Source: Dactylosporangium sp040689395
GTDB lineage: Bacteria > Actinomycetota > Actinomycetes > Mycobacteriales > Micromonosporaceae
Direction: 5' to 3'
Assembly: GCF_040689395.1 (NCBI RefSeq)
Contig: NZ_JBFAZX010000017.1
Coordinates: 79,294-143,293 of the forward strand
Length of the DNA: 64,000 nucleotides
This document shows positions 17,232 through 24,992 of the stretch, in pieces. The position numbers and the translations under genes are program-made. Every line of letters begins with the position of its first letter. Position 1 is the stretch's first letter. The notes beneath the pieces were generated by a model that searched no databases, was not told where the DNA came from, and saw nothing but the letters and a program-made list of their open reading frames with translations.

Positions 17232-17648
17232 GTGACGTACGTGGTCCTGGCGGTGCTCGCCGCGGCGACCGTGGCCGGCCTGGTGTACCGGGCCCGCTAC
17301 GGCCGCCTTCGCGCGTCCGGGGGCGATCTGCCGCCCGGCCTCCTGCCACCCGCCGGCGACGGCCGGGGCGCCGGCGGTTCGGTCGTGCTGCTGCACTTCT
17401 CCTCGGCCACCTGCGCGCCCTGCCGGCAGGTCCGCGCCGTCTGCGCCGACGTGGTCGGCGACCTCGACGGCGTCCGGCACGTCGAGGTCGACGCCGACGA
17501 GCACCTCGACGCCGTCCGGCGGCTCGACATCTGGCGCCTGCCCACATTGCTCGTCGTCGACCGCCGCGGCCGGGTGGCCCGCCGGACCGTCGGCGTGCCC
17601 GATCGCGCCGCCCTTCGGCGGACCGTCACGGAGGTCCTCGCCTCATGA
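17232..17648 (+). CDS. Membrane-anchored thioredoxin-like protein
   Basis: A 138-residue protein from GTG 17232: one N-terminal membrane helix (residues 1-20), a short Gly/Pro linker, then a thioredoxin fold. The active site is CAPC (Cys61, Cys64) in HFSSATCAPCRQVR, and the cis-Pro is in RLPTLLVV. The positively charged segment after the helix suggests a cytoplasmic thioredoxin domain anchored by its N-terminus, but topology is not certain. Its stop overlaps the start of the DUF4395 gene (ATGA), so the two are translated together. Together with TusA and the cysteine desulfurase nearby it suggests thiol or sulfur chemistry at the membrane. Confidence 0.88.
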   Translation: MTYVVLAVLAAATVAGLVYRARYGRLRASGGDLPPGLLPPAGDGRGAGGSVVLLHFSSATCAPCRQVRAVCADVVGDLDGVRHVEVDADEHLDAVRRLDIWRLPTLLVVDRRGRVARRTVGVPDRAALRRTVTEVLAS

Positions 17649-18118
17649 GTGGGAACAGCAGGAACAGCAGCGGCGCCGGCGCGCCTGCCGGCCCGGTGGG
17701 CCTCGACCCGCGCGGCCCCCGCTTCGCGGCCGTGCTGACCACGGTCGTCTTCGTCGTCGTGCTGCTGACCGGCAGCGCCTGGCTCGCCCTGGCCCAGGCC
17801 GTGATCTTCGCCATCGGCGCCTTCGACCCGCGCCGCACCCCGTATGGGCTGCTCTACCGCTACCTCGTCGCCCCGCGCCTGGCCCCGCCGACGGAGCGCG
17901 AGGACCCCGCCCCGGTTCGCTTCGCGCAGTCGGTCGGCCTGGTCTTCACGCTGGTCGCGGTCGCCGGGTATCTGTCCGGCGCGACCGTGCTGGGTATCGT
18001 CTTCGCCGCGTTCGCGCTGGTCGCCGCGTTCCTCAACGGGTTCTTCGGCCTGTGCCTGGGCTGCGAGGCGTATCTGCTGATCCGCCGCCTGCGCGGCGCC
18101 GGGTCGCCCGCGGCCTAG
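17645..18118 (+). CDS. DUF4395 membrane protein
   Basis: A 157-residue protein with about four membrane helices: one near residues 28-45, one at 47-60 and two between 95 and 135. The family pattern is seen in GLDPRGPRFAA, FAIGAFDPRRTPYGLLYR and, at the end of the last helix, FGLCLGCEAYLL, giving a CxxC pair (Cys137, Cys140). The function is not established; family members often sit beside or are fused to thioredoxins. It starts at ATG 17645 inside the thioredoxin gene's last codons. It converges on tusA, whose stop is 22 bases away. Confidence 0.88.
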   Translation: MSGNSRNSSGAGAPAGPVGLDPRGPRFAAVLTTVVFVVVLLTGSAWLALAQAVIFAIGAFDPRRTPYGLLYRYLVAPRLAPPTEREDPAPVRFAQSVGLVFTLVAVAGYLSGATVLGIVFAAFALVAAFLNGFFGLCLGCEAYLLIRRLRGAGSPAA

Positions 18119-18140
18119 CCGGATAGGCCGCCCTGGGGCA

Positions 18141-18347
18141 TTAGAGGCGCACCGTGTGGCGGTCACCCTCGGTGACCAGGAAGGTGTGACCGCGCATCCG
18201 GCACCACGCGGGGATGTCGATGGCCGCGGCGGGGTCGTCGGCCAGCACCGCGATCTCGGTGCCGGGCCGCTGACCCGCGGCGAGCTTGGCCAGCATGATC
18301 ACCGGCAGCGGGCACCGCTTCCCCATCGCGTCGATGACCAGGTTCAC
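18141..18347 (-). CDS. TusA-family sulfurtransferase
   Basis: Small persulfide carrier that accepts sulfur from a cysteine desulfurase. The diagnostic motif is DAMGKRCPLPVIMLAK with the reactive Cys12, followed by a TusA fold ending ADDPAAAIDIPAWCRMRGH. I use GTG 18347 (VNLVIDAMG), giving 68 residues, the usual size. Longer starts exist at GTG 18388, ATG 18422 and GTG 18437, but those codons lie in or at the edge of an 89-bp tandem repeat, so the true start needs experiment. The cysteine desulfurase lies upstream on the same strand beyond the repeat and assembly gap. Confidence 0.85.
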   Translation of the reverse strand: MNLVIDAMGKRCPLPVIMLAKLAAGQRPGTEIAVLADDPAAAIDIPAWCRMRGHTFLVTEGDRHTVRL

Positions 18348-18366
18348 ACTGCCCGCGCCGAAGGCG

Positions 18367-18667
18367 CCGCTCCGCTCCGGACCGCTCACGCCGAAACCTC
18401 CGCTTCGCTCCGGCTGCGGCATGAGCTCAACCTGCACCCATGGTGAGCGGCCCCTCCGCTCCGCTCCGGACCGCTCACGCCGAAACCTCCGCTTCGCTCC
18501 GGCTGCGGCATGAGCTCAACCTGCACCCATGGTGAGCGGCCCCTCCGCTCCNNNNNNNNNNNNNNNNNNNNNNNNNNNNNNNNNNNNNNNNNNNNNNNNN
18601 NNNNNNNNNNNNNNNNNNNNNNNNNNNNNNNNNNNNNNNNNNNNNNNNNNCGCTCCGGACCGCTCAC
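18367..18667. repeat. 89-bp tandem repeat, interrupted by an assembly gap
   Basis: Two complete identical copies (18367-18455 and 18456-18544) and the first 7 bases of a third are seen before the run of N; 17 bases of a further copy appear after it (18651-18667) and overlap the desulfurase stop codon. Each unit contains CCGCTCAC and, later, GTGAGCGG, so adjacent units form hairpins with a 20-base loop across the unit boundary. Read on the minus strand, each copy offers ATG and GTG starts. The copy number is unknown because the gap collapses it. Confidence 0.93.
18552..18650. other. Assembly gap (99 N)
   Basis: Run of 99 undetermined bases inside the 89-bp tandem repeat. The repeat phase on the two sides is not consistent with a gap of this length: the same base is 189 bases apart, which is two units plus 11. 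The stated length is therefore nominal. Confidence 0.98.
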
Positions 18668-19746
18668 AGTCCCGCCTCCGCCCTGACCTCGGCGACCAGG
18701 CCCGGGAGCACGGCGAGGAAGCGGCGGACGTCGTCGGCGGTGACTCCACTGTGGAGCGAAACGCGCACGTTACCGTGGGTGAGCACGCCCATCGCGGACA
18801 GTACGTGCGATGGCTGCAGGGTGTCCGACGTGCACGCCGAGCCGGAGGAGACCGCGAACCCGGCGCGGTCGAGGGCGTGCAGCAGCACCTCGCCGTCGAC
18901 GTAGAGGCACGAGAACGTCACGATGTGCGGCAGTCGCTCGTCCGGCTCGCCGACGACCTCCACGTCGGGCACGGTCGCGGCCACCGTGCGGCGGATCTCG
19001 TCGACGAGGGCTCGCTGGCGTACCGACTCGAAACGGGCCTCCTCGGCGACGGCCCGCAGCGAAGCCGCGGCGGCGACCACCGCGGGCACGTCCGTGGTGC
19101 CCTCGTCCCAGGGCGACTCCCACCGGGTGCCCTTGCGGACCGCGAGCAGGCCGACGCCGGCCGGGCCGCCCCACTTGCGGGCGCTGCCGGCCAGCAGTGA
19201 CCAGCCCGCGGGCAGCGGCGCGCGGCCGATCGACTGGGCGGCGTCGACCAGCAGCGGCACCCCGGCCGCGGCGCACAGCCCGGCCGCCGCGGCGACCGGC
19301 TGCACCGTGCCCACCTCATGATTCGCGCTTTGTACCGCGGCCAGGGCCACTTCCGGCGAATCCAGCGCGGATTCCAGCGCGGTCAGGTCCACGACGCCGG
19401 TGCGCGACACCGGCACGGACACGGCGTCGTCCCCGGCGGCCTTGATGACCGCGGAGTGCTCGACCGCGGTGTGCACCACGAGCCGGCGCTCGCGGGAGCG
19501 GCGCACGCCGGCCACGGCGCGCCGGACCGCGTCGGTCCCACCGGCGGTGAAGTGCAGCTCGTCAGGGCGCACCCCGAGCACCCCGGCGGCCGACTCGCGA
19601 GCCGCGTCGAGCAGCTGCCGGGCCCGCCGCGAGGGCGTGTAGAGCCGGCCCGGGTCGGCCCAGCCATCATCGGCGGCGGCCAGAAACGCTTGGCGCGCAA
19701 CGGAATGCGGGGGAGCGGCAGTAGCCGAATCGAGGTAGACGCCCAC
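18664..19746 (-). CDS. Cysteine desulfurase (NifS/IscS-like, PLP-dependent)
   Basis: Removes sulfur from L-cysteine as an enzyme-bound persulfide, giving alanine. From GTG 19746 the protein has 360 residues: His97 (TAVEHSAV) stacks on the cofactor, Asp168 (LLVDAAQS) binds the pyridine N, Lys191 (GSARKWGGPAG) forms the Schiff base, and Cys305 (SSGSACTSDT) in the flexible loop carries the persulfide. It is somewhat shorter and more divergent than housekeeping IscS. TusA downstream on the same strand is a natural acceptor. It is divergent from ctaC. Its stop codon lies in the last repeat copy. Confidence 0.9.
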   Translation of the reverse strand: MGVYLDSATAAPPHSVARQAFLAAADDGWADPGRLYTPSRRARQLLDAARESAAGVLGVRPDELHFTAGGTDAVRRAVAGVRRSRERRLVVHTAVEHSAVIKAAGDDAVSVPVSRTGVVDLTALESALDSPEVALAAVQSANHEVGTVQPVAAAAGLCAAAGVPLLVDAAQSIGRAPLPAGWSLLAGSARKWGGPAGVGLLAVRKGTRWESPWDEGTTDVPAVVAAAASLRAVAEEARFESVRQRALVDEIRRTVAATVPDVEVVGEPDERLPHIVTFSCLYVDGEVLLHALDRAGFAVSSGSACTSDTLQPSHVLSAMGVLTHGNVRVSLHSGVTADDVRRFLAVLPGLVAEVRAEAGL

Positions 19747-19892
19747 CCCCGCAAGGCTATCGCGACCCGGACACGTCGACCCCAAGCCGGGCGGACCACA
19801 CATGGTCGAGTACGCTCGCCAGCGTTGGTGAGGCTTGCCGTGCGAAGTTACCTCAAGGTGACTCCCCGGCGCTGCTAAGGAGGCAGGAGCAG

Positions 19893-20771
19893 GTGGTCTC
19901 AAGAGGTTTGAGCCCCGCGCGCGCCATCGGGCTCGCCGTCTCGGCCGTCGGGGTGACGACCCTGCTCGCAGGTTGCTCCATCGGGGACACGTTCAACGGC
20001 TTCGGCTGGCCGAAGGGCATCACCGAGCAGAGCGACCGGATGTACGACCTGTGGATCGGGTCGGTCGTCGCGGCGTTCGCCGTCGGTATCTTCGTCTGGG
20101 GCCTGATCTTCTGGTGCGTGGTGCGCTACCGGAAGCGGGGCGACGAGCTGCCGCCGCAGACGCGCTACAACATGCCGTTCGAAATCCTTTACACGGTGGC
20201 GCCGTTCGTCGTCATCGCCGTGTTGTTCTTCTACACCGCGATCATTCAGACCGACGTCGATCGGATCTCGAAGAACCCGGACGTCACCGTCGAGGTGATC
20301 GCCTCCAAGTGGAACTGGCAGTTCGTCTACACGGACACCAAGGGCCCTGACGGCACGGCGATCAACACCGTCGGCGCGGACGACTACATCCCGGTCCTGG
20401 TGCTCCCCGCGGGCAAGACGGTCCAGTTCAACGAGATCTCGAGGGACGTCATCCACTCGTTCTGGGTGCCGGAAATCCTGTTCAAGCGGGACGTCATCCC
20501 GGGCGTGGAGAACAAGTTCCAGATCAAGCTCAAGGACAACGCCGCGGGTGCCTATGTGGGCCGTTGCGCCGAGTTGTGCGGCACGTATCACTCGATGATG
20601 AACTTCGAGGTGCGGGTCGTGACGCCGGAGCAGTACTCCCAGTACCTGTCGCTGCGCACGGCGGGCAAGAGCACCCCTGAGGCGCTCGCCTCGCTGGGCT
20701 TCCCGAACCAGGGCTACGCGACGACGACCCACCCGTTCGACACTGACCGCACCAAGCGGTCCTCGAGCTGA
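19893..20771 (+). CDS. ctaC: Cytochrome c oxidase subunit II
   Basis: CuA-carrying subunit of the aa3 oxidase. GTG 19893 follows AAGGAGGCAGGAG. The signal peptide ends in a lipobox, LLAGC with Cys28, then two membrane helices (residues ~53-75 and ~98-118) and a periplasmic cupredoxin domain. CuA ligands are all present: His188 (VIHSFWVPE), Cys225, Glu227, Cys229, His233 and Met236 in GRCAELCGTYHSMM. The aromatic electron-entry patch is in SKWNWQF. Length 292 residues. ctaF follows after 13 bases; ctaD is not in this window. Confidence 0.96.
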   Translation: MVSRGLSPARAIGLAVSAVGVTTLLAGCSIGDTFNGFGWPKGITEQSDRMYDLWIGSVVAAFAVGIFVWGLIFWCVVRYRKRGDELPPQTRYNMPFEILYTVAPFVVIAVLFFYTAIIQTDVDRISKNPDVTVEVIASKWNWQFVYTDTKGPDGTAINTVGADDYIPVLVLPAGKTVQFNEISRDVIHSFWVPEILFKRDVIPGVENKFQIKLKDNAAGAYVGRCAELCGTYHSMMNFEVRVVTPEQYSQYLSLRTAGKSTPEALASLGFPNQGYATTTHPFDTDRTKRSSS

Positions 20772-20784
20772 GAGGCGAACGGCG

Positions 20785-21228
20785 ATGAAGGCAGAGAACC
20801 GTCTCTTCTTCGTGCTGGCGTTGTTCCTGTTCGGCATGGCCGGGCTGTATGCCTGGTGGACCAACGTGGCGCCGCTGGAGCAGTCCGGGCACCAGGGCAT
20901 CGAGTGGATCGGCGTCGTGGCACTGGTCCTGGCCGGCCTGCTGCTGACGATGATCGGTGCCGCGCTGTGGATCATCGCGCAGCGCATCGAGCCGCGCCCG
21001 GAGGACCGCCCCGATGCGGAGATCGCCGAGGGCGCGGGTGACCTGGGCTTCTTCAGCCCTGGCAGCTACTGGCCGGTCGGCCTGGCGTTCGCGGCGCTGA
21101 TCGCGAGCCTGGGCCTCGCATTCGGCCAGTGGTGGCTGGTCGCGATCGGCCTGATCTCGGTGGTGTTCTCGACGTGCGGGCTGATGTTCGAGTACTACAC
21201 CGGCACCCGGCGCGGCGCCGAACACTGA
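20785..21228 (+). CDS. ctaF: Cytochrome c oxidase subunit IV, actinobacterial type
   Basis: A 147-residue membrane protein with four helices, beginning MKAENRLFFVLALFLFGMA and containing LGFFSPGSYWPVGLAF, the hallmark of the actinobacterial aa3 subunit IV. It has no cofactor; it stabilises the oxidase and the bcc-aa3 supercomplex. It lies 13 bases after ctaC and ends the unit at a strong terminator. Confidence 0.94.
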   Translation: MKAENRLFFVLALFLFGMAGLYAWWTNVAPLEQSGHQGIEWIGVVALVLAGLLLTMIGAALWIIAQRIEPRPEDRPDAEIAEGAGDLGFFSPGSYWPVGLAFAALIASLGLAFGQWWLVAIGLISVVFSTCGLMFEYYTGTRRGAEH

Positions 21229-21241
21229 GCTCGTCCTGCTG

Positions 21242-21270
21242 AAAAGGGGCCCCGCGAGGGGCCCCTTTTT
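21242..21270 (+). terminator. Strong intrinsic terminator after ctaF
   Basis: Arms AAAAGGGGCCCC (21242-21253) and GGGGCCCCTTTT (21258-21269) form a perfect 12-bp stem with loop GCGA and a T-run, 14 bases after the ctaF stop. The symmetry allows it to work on the opposite strand as well. Confidence 0.95.
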
Positions 21271-21314
21271 CATGCCCGGGCGTCGGTGGCGACGCCGCTC
21301 GCGATGACGGAGCT

Positions 21315-21509
21315 TCAGGCGGCCCGGCGCGCGGTCCGGCGCAGCAGCACCCGCGGGCGCCGGTCCATGAGCAGGATCACCGCAGCGATCGCGATCTCCG
21401 CGCCGCAGGCCGGGCAGGCCCGGTCGGGGCGGCTCGCCCGGGGTTGATCGGCGCGGACCGGCGGATCGAGGGTCCGCACCCGGGCGCAGGTGTCACAGAG
21501 CAGCTCCAT
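21315..21509 (-). CDS. Small putative zinc-ribbon protein
   Basis: A 64-residue reading frame with two CxxC pairs, CDTC at residues 5-8 and CPAC at 33-36, spaced as in a small zinc ribbon, followed by a hydrophobic AAVILLM stretch and an Arg-rich tail. Start ATG 21509. I do not recognise a named family. It stands alone between the ctaF terminator and the unknown protein at 21581, same strand as the latter. The paired cysteines and matching codon use argue that it is real. Confidence 0.55.
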   Translation of the reverse strand: MELLCDTCARVRTLDPPVRADQPRASRPDRACPACGAEIAIAAVILLMDRRPRVLLRRTARRAA

Positions 21510-21580
21510 GCCGCCACCGTGTCATCGCCGCGCCACGCCGCCGCGGACTCGGGCCCGCGTGTCTGATCACGTTCTGGCGG

Positions 21581-22348
21581 TCACTTCTTGGCGGCGACCG
21601 TCGGCGACGGTGAGCCGGGCGTGGTCCGTGGCGGCAGGAAGGCCTCGTCGCTCACGCTCGGGGTGGTGTGCTGCAGGATCAGCTCCGTCGTCAGGCCCGC
21701 GTCCGAGGTGCCCTGGAAGTAGGCGAGCAGCCCGGCAGGGTTGACGCACGCGATCTCGGTGCGGATCCCGGTCGCGGTGACCGACACGCACTGCGCCTCG
21801 CCGCGCTTGGAGACCCCGGCGCGCACCCCCTGCCCCCGCGCGATGGTCGCGAGCCGGCCCAGGGCGGCCTCGGGGGCCATGAATTCGCCCCCGAACGCCA
21901 CGCTGATGGCCTTGGCCGCGGTGGGGGACATGGTGTCCGCCCCCGGGCTCTCCTGGCACGTCACGGGCGGCTGAGCGGGTGCACCCGGCTTGCGCCCCTT
22001 GGTGGGTGACGGGGCCGGGCCGGTGACGCACAGGAAGGTGCCGTCCGGCGTCAAGATGTACGTCACGCCCGCGCCGTGGTACGCCCGGCGCGGCGCCGAC
22101 TGCGAAACGGTCACGACCGCCCCGGACGGGGTGGCGTAATGCAGCGTCGCGTCCGAGCCGAGGCCGAGCACGAGCCGGGACGCGAGCGATTCGACCATCT
22201 CCAGCGCCTGGTTGACGGGTTCCGTCCGCTGCTGGACCGGCGCGCCGCACGACGTCGCCACCATGCCGACGAAGCCGAGCGCCAGCGCGCCGGCCACGAC
22301 GGCGGAGATCAGCGCCTTCTTGAGGTTGTTGCGCGGCAGTTCGGCCAT
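21581..22348 (-). CDS. Exported or membrane-anchored protein of unknown function
   Basis: A 255-residue protein: a basic N-terminus (MAELPRNNLKKAL), one hydrophobic helix (residues ~12-31), then a soluble, Ala/Thr/Pro-rich domain with several cysteines (in TSCGAP, FLCVTG, VTCQES, QCVSV, IACVN) and a Pro/Ser-rich tail ending in Lys. The cysteines could form disulfides outside the cell. I do not recognise the family. It follows trpD on the same strand after 70 bases and could be the last gene of that unit. Confidence 0.75.
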   Translation of the reverse strand: MAELPRNNLKKALISAVVAGALALGFVGMVATSCGAPVQQRTEPVNQALEMVESLASRLVLGLGSDATLHYATPSGAVVTVSQSAPRRAYHGAGVTYILTPDGTFLCVTGPAPSPTKGRKPGAPAQPPVTCQESPGADTMSPTAAKAISVAFGGEFMAPEAALGRLATIARGQGVRAGVSKRGEAQCVSVTATGIRTEIACVNPAGLLAYFQGTSDAGLTTELILQHTTPSVSDEAFLPPRTTPGSPSPTVAAKK

Positions 22349-22418
22349 GCCTGGACCAACGCCGCTCGCCGCCGTCGGTTATGCGGCGGTTTGCCGAACA
22401 ACAGTCGTTTCGTAGGCG

Positions 22419-23465
22419 TCACGCGGGCTTGAACGCCGCCCAGCGCTCGACCAGGGCCGTCGCCGCACCCGAGTCCACGGCCGCGGCGGCGCGCTCGATG
22501 CCGGCCTTGAGCTGCCCGTGCAGGTCCTGCAGGACCAGCCCTTCCCGCGCGGCGATCGCGGCGGCCGCGTTGAGCAGCACCGCGTCGCGCACCGGTCCGC
22601 CCTCGCCGGCGAACATCCGCCGCGCGACGTCGGCGTTGTGCGCTGGGTCGCCGCCGCGCAGGTCGCCCGGCGCCGAGCGGGCCAGGCCCAGGTCGGCGCT
22701 GTCGACGACGAGCTCGGTGACCGTGTTGCCGGTCGCCGCCCACACCCGGGTCGGCGCTGCGGTGGTGAACTCGTCGAGGCCGTCCTCGCCGCGCACCACC
22801 AGCACCGAGTAGCCCCGGCCGGCCATCACGGCGGCCACGACGGGCGCCATGCGCGGGTCGAAGCAGCCGATGGTGGCCGCGGTGGGCTGGGCCGGGTTGG
22901 TCAGCGGGCCGAGGAAGTTGAACACCGTGGGCACGCCCATCTCGCGGCGCGGGCCGCCGGCGTGGCGCATGCCGGCGTGGAACCGCGCGGCGAAACAGAA
23001 GGCGATGCCCACCTCGGCCACGCTGCGGGCGACGTCCTCGGGGCCCAGGTCGATGGTGACCCCGAACCGCTCGAGCAGGTCGGCGGCGCCGGTGGAGGAG
23101 GACGCGGCCCGGTTGCCGTGCTTGACCACGGGGACGCCCGCGGCCGCCGTGACGACCGCGGCCATGGTGGAGATGTTCACGGTGTTGGCGCGGTCACCGC
23201 CGGTGCCGACGATGTCGACCGCGGCGTCGCGCAGCTCGTCGGAGATCGGGACGCGGGTCGCGAGGGCCAGCATCGTCTCGGCGCACCCGGCGACCTCGGC
23301 CGGAGTCTCGCCCTTGGCGCGCAGCGCGATGACGAACGCGGCCGTCTGCGCGGGCGTGGCCGATCCGGAGAAGATCTCGCGCATCGCCCAGCTCGTGTCC
23401 TCGGTGGACAGGTTCTCCCCGCGCAGCAGGGCGGTGAGCAGCGTCGGCCAGGTGCGGTCGCCCAT
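22419..23465 (-). CDS. trpD: Anthranilate phosphoribosyltransferase
   Basis: Second step of tryptophan synthesis: joins anthranilate to PRPP. Key motifs are DIVGTGGDRANTVNIST (PRPP loop), VVKHGNRAASSSTGAADLLE, FCFAARFHAGM and FNFLGPLTNPA. I start at ATG 23465, with GGAGGCCGCC immediately upstream, giving 348 residues; an in-frame extension upstream has no ribosome site. It is the third gene of a ctaG - receiver-like - trpD run. A trpD next to ctaE is also what I remember in M. tuberculosis, so the linkage is old. No other trp genes are present. Confidence 0.95.
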   Translation of the reverse strand: MGDRTWPTLLTALLRGENLSTEDTSWAMREIFSGSATPAQTAAFVIALRAKGETPAEVAGCAETMLALATRVPISDELRDAAVDIVGTGGDRANTVNISTMAAVVTAAAGVPVVKHGNRAASSSTGAADLLERFGVTIDLGPEDVARSVAEVGIAFCFAARFHAGMRHAGGPRREMGVPTVFNFLGPLTNPAQPTAATIGCFDPRMAPVVAAVMAGRGYSVLVVRGEDGLDEFTTAAPTRVWAATGNTVTELVVDSADLGLARSAPGDLRGGDPAHNADVARRMFAGEGGPVRDAVLLNAAAAIAAREGLVLQDLHGQLKAGIERAAAAVDSGAATALVERWAAFKPA

Positions 23466-23505
23466 GGCGGCCTCCAGAGGTGTCCTAACGTACCGGCGGA
23501 TGGAC

Positions 23506-23901
23506 TTACTGGCGGATGGCGGGGTATGCGCGGAGCAGGGCGGAGACGGTCTCGCCGGTGGTGACGGGGTCGAGCGGATACATGATCGTGCCCTCGACAC
23601 GGGCGTAGGAAGCCAGCCAGCGGTCCGCGGCGCGGGCGATGGCGAGCACGACCGGCGGCGCGTCGGAGATCTCGTCCTTGAGCTGCCGGGCGATGCCCAG
23701 GCCGCCGCCGGGGGTGGCCTCGCCGTCGAGCACCAGCAGGTCGATGTCTGTGTCGTCGACGAGCTTGACGACCTCGGCGTAGGTCGAGGCGTCGACGAAC
23801 CTCACCGTCAGGTCGGCCGCCGGGCGGGTGCCGATGGCCAGCCGCATGCGGTCGCGGACCTCGGCGTCGTCGCTGTACAGCAGGACAATGTGCTCGCTCA
23901 T
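23506..23901 (-). CDS. Response-regulator receiver-like protein with degenerate active site
   Basis: A 131-residue single-domain protein with the alternating strand/helix pattern of a CheY fold: an acidic pair (Asp11, Asp12) after the first strand and Asp59 (LLVLDGEA) at the phosphoacceptor place. The conserved Thr/Ser of strand 4 is replaced (VVLAIARAA), and the conserved Lys before Pro in strand 5 is missing (IMYPLDP). It probably does not respond to phosphorylation normally. There is no output domain. Its ATG overlaps the ctaG stop (ATGA) and trpD follows after 40 bases. Confidence 0.82.
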   Translation of the reverse strand: MSEHIVLLYSDDAEVRDRMRLAIGTRPAADLTVRFVDASTYAEVVKLVDDTDIDLLVLDGEATPGGGLGIARQLKDEISDAPPVVLAIARAADRWLASYARVEGTIMYPLDPVTTGETVSALLRAYPAIRQ

Positions 23902-24905
23902 GTGCGTGCTGCTCCTCGTGTGACGTCTGCCTCCGGGATCGTACCGTCCTTGGGAATCGGCGTTTCGCCGCCGTCAGGCGATATGAGGATTCCGGTACGG
24001 GCAGTCCACTCCGCCTCCTCGCGCCGCGTCCGCTCCTCGCGGTCCAGCCGGCGGTCCAGCCGCCGGGCCTCCCGGTCCGACTGGCGCATCCACTGCACCA
24101 CCAGTACCGCCAGCATCGTCACCGAGACGAACTCGCCGCCGGCCCACAGGATCCCGCCCGCGACGACCTGGTCGGCGGCGGGGTCGGCCCAGCTCAGGTG
24201 CAGCGACGGATACCAGTCCCCGCCGAGCAGCGTCTTGCTCTGCATGATGGTCAGCCCGAGCACCGTGTGGAACGGCGTGGACAGGAACATCAGCAGCGCG
24301 CGGGCCGGATAGGGCCACCGCCCGGGCAGCGGGTCGAGGCCGACCAGCGGCCAGAAGAACAGGCAGCCGACCGCGATGAAGTGCGCGTGCGTGAGCTCGT
24401 GGATCCACGCGTGGCGCATGGTCAGGCCGTAGATGCCAGTGAAATAGAGCACGAACGGCGTCACCACGAAGAAGCCGAACGCCACCAGGGGAAACGCCAG
24501 GATTCGCGCCGGGCGCGAGTGCACGACGGCCAGCAGCGCCTTGCGGCCGCCGACGGGCAGCGTGCGCAGCGCGAGCGTCACCGGCGCGCCCAGGGCCAGG
24601 AAGATCGGCGCGATCATGGACAGGATCATGTGCTGGATCATGTGCACCGACAGCAGCGTCGTGTCGTACTGCTCGATCCCGGTCATGGTGACCGCGGCGA
24701 TCGCGCCCAGGCCGGGGACCAGGAACAACACCGTGCGCGCGACGGGCCAGTCGTCGCCGCGCCGGCGCAGCTTCACCACGCCGGCCAGATAGAGCCCAGC
24801 GGCGGCGAGCAACACGAGCGTCAGCCACGACGCGTGGAACGAGCCGAGCAGCGTCGCGGCCGACACGGGACCGGGTTCACCTGCGGATTCGAGTGCGCGG
24901 AACAC
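23898..24905 (-). CDS. ctaG: Cytochrome c oxidase assembly factor, CtaG/Caa3 family
   Basis: Polytopic membrane protein of 335 residues and about seven helices. The His-rich pattern HMIQHMILSM, HAWIHELTHAHF and the FLSTPFHTVLGL segment are typical of caa3_CtaG proteins, thought to help copper reach the oxidase. The C-terminal ~70 residues are charged and cytoplasmic. It is divergent from ctaE and translationally coupled to the receiver-like gene, so an oxidase assembly function is well supported by context. Confidence 0.92.
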   Translation of the reverse strand: MFRALESAGEPGPVSAATLLGSFHASWLTLVLLAAAGLYLAGVVKLRRRGDDWPVARTVLFLVPGLGAIAAVTMTGIEQYDTTLLSVHMIQHMILSMIAPIFLALGAPVTLALRTLPVGGRKALLAVVHSRPARILAFPLVAFGFFVVTPFVLYFTGIYGLTMRHAWIHELTHAHFIAVGCLFFWPLVGLDPLPGRWPYPARALLMFLSTPFHTVLGLTIMQSKTLLGGDWYPSLHLSWADPAADQVVAGGILWAGGEFVSVTMLAVLVVQWMRQSDREARRLDRRLDREERTRREEAEWTARTGILISPDGGETPIPKDGTIPEADVTRGAART

Positions 24906-24992
24906 GGAACCAGACTATGCCGTCGTACGAATCGTCCGTGTCTAGGTGGACCCCGCGCAAACCTGGCGATGATCGGAGGCAATAATGGCGTC

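Noticed and set aside
18367..18667. CRISPR array
   Set aside because: The 89-bp units are contiguous identical copies with no unique spacers, so it is a plain tandem repeat.
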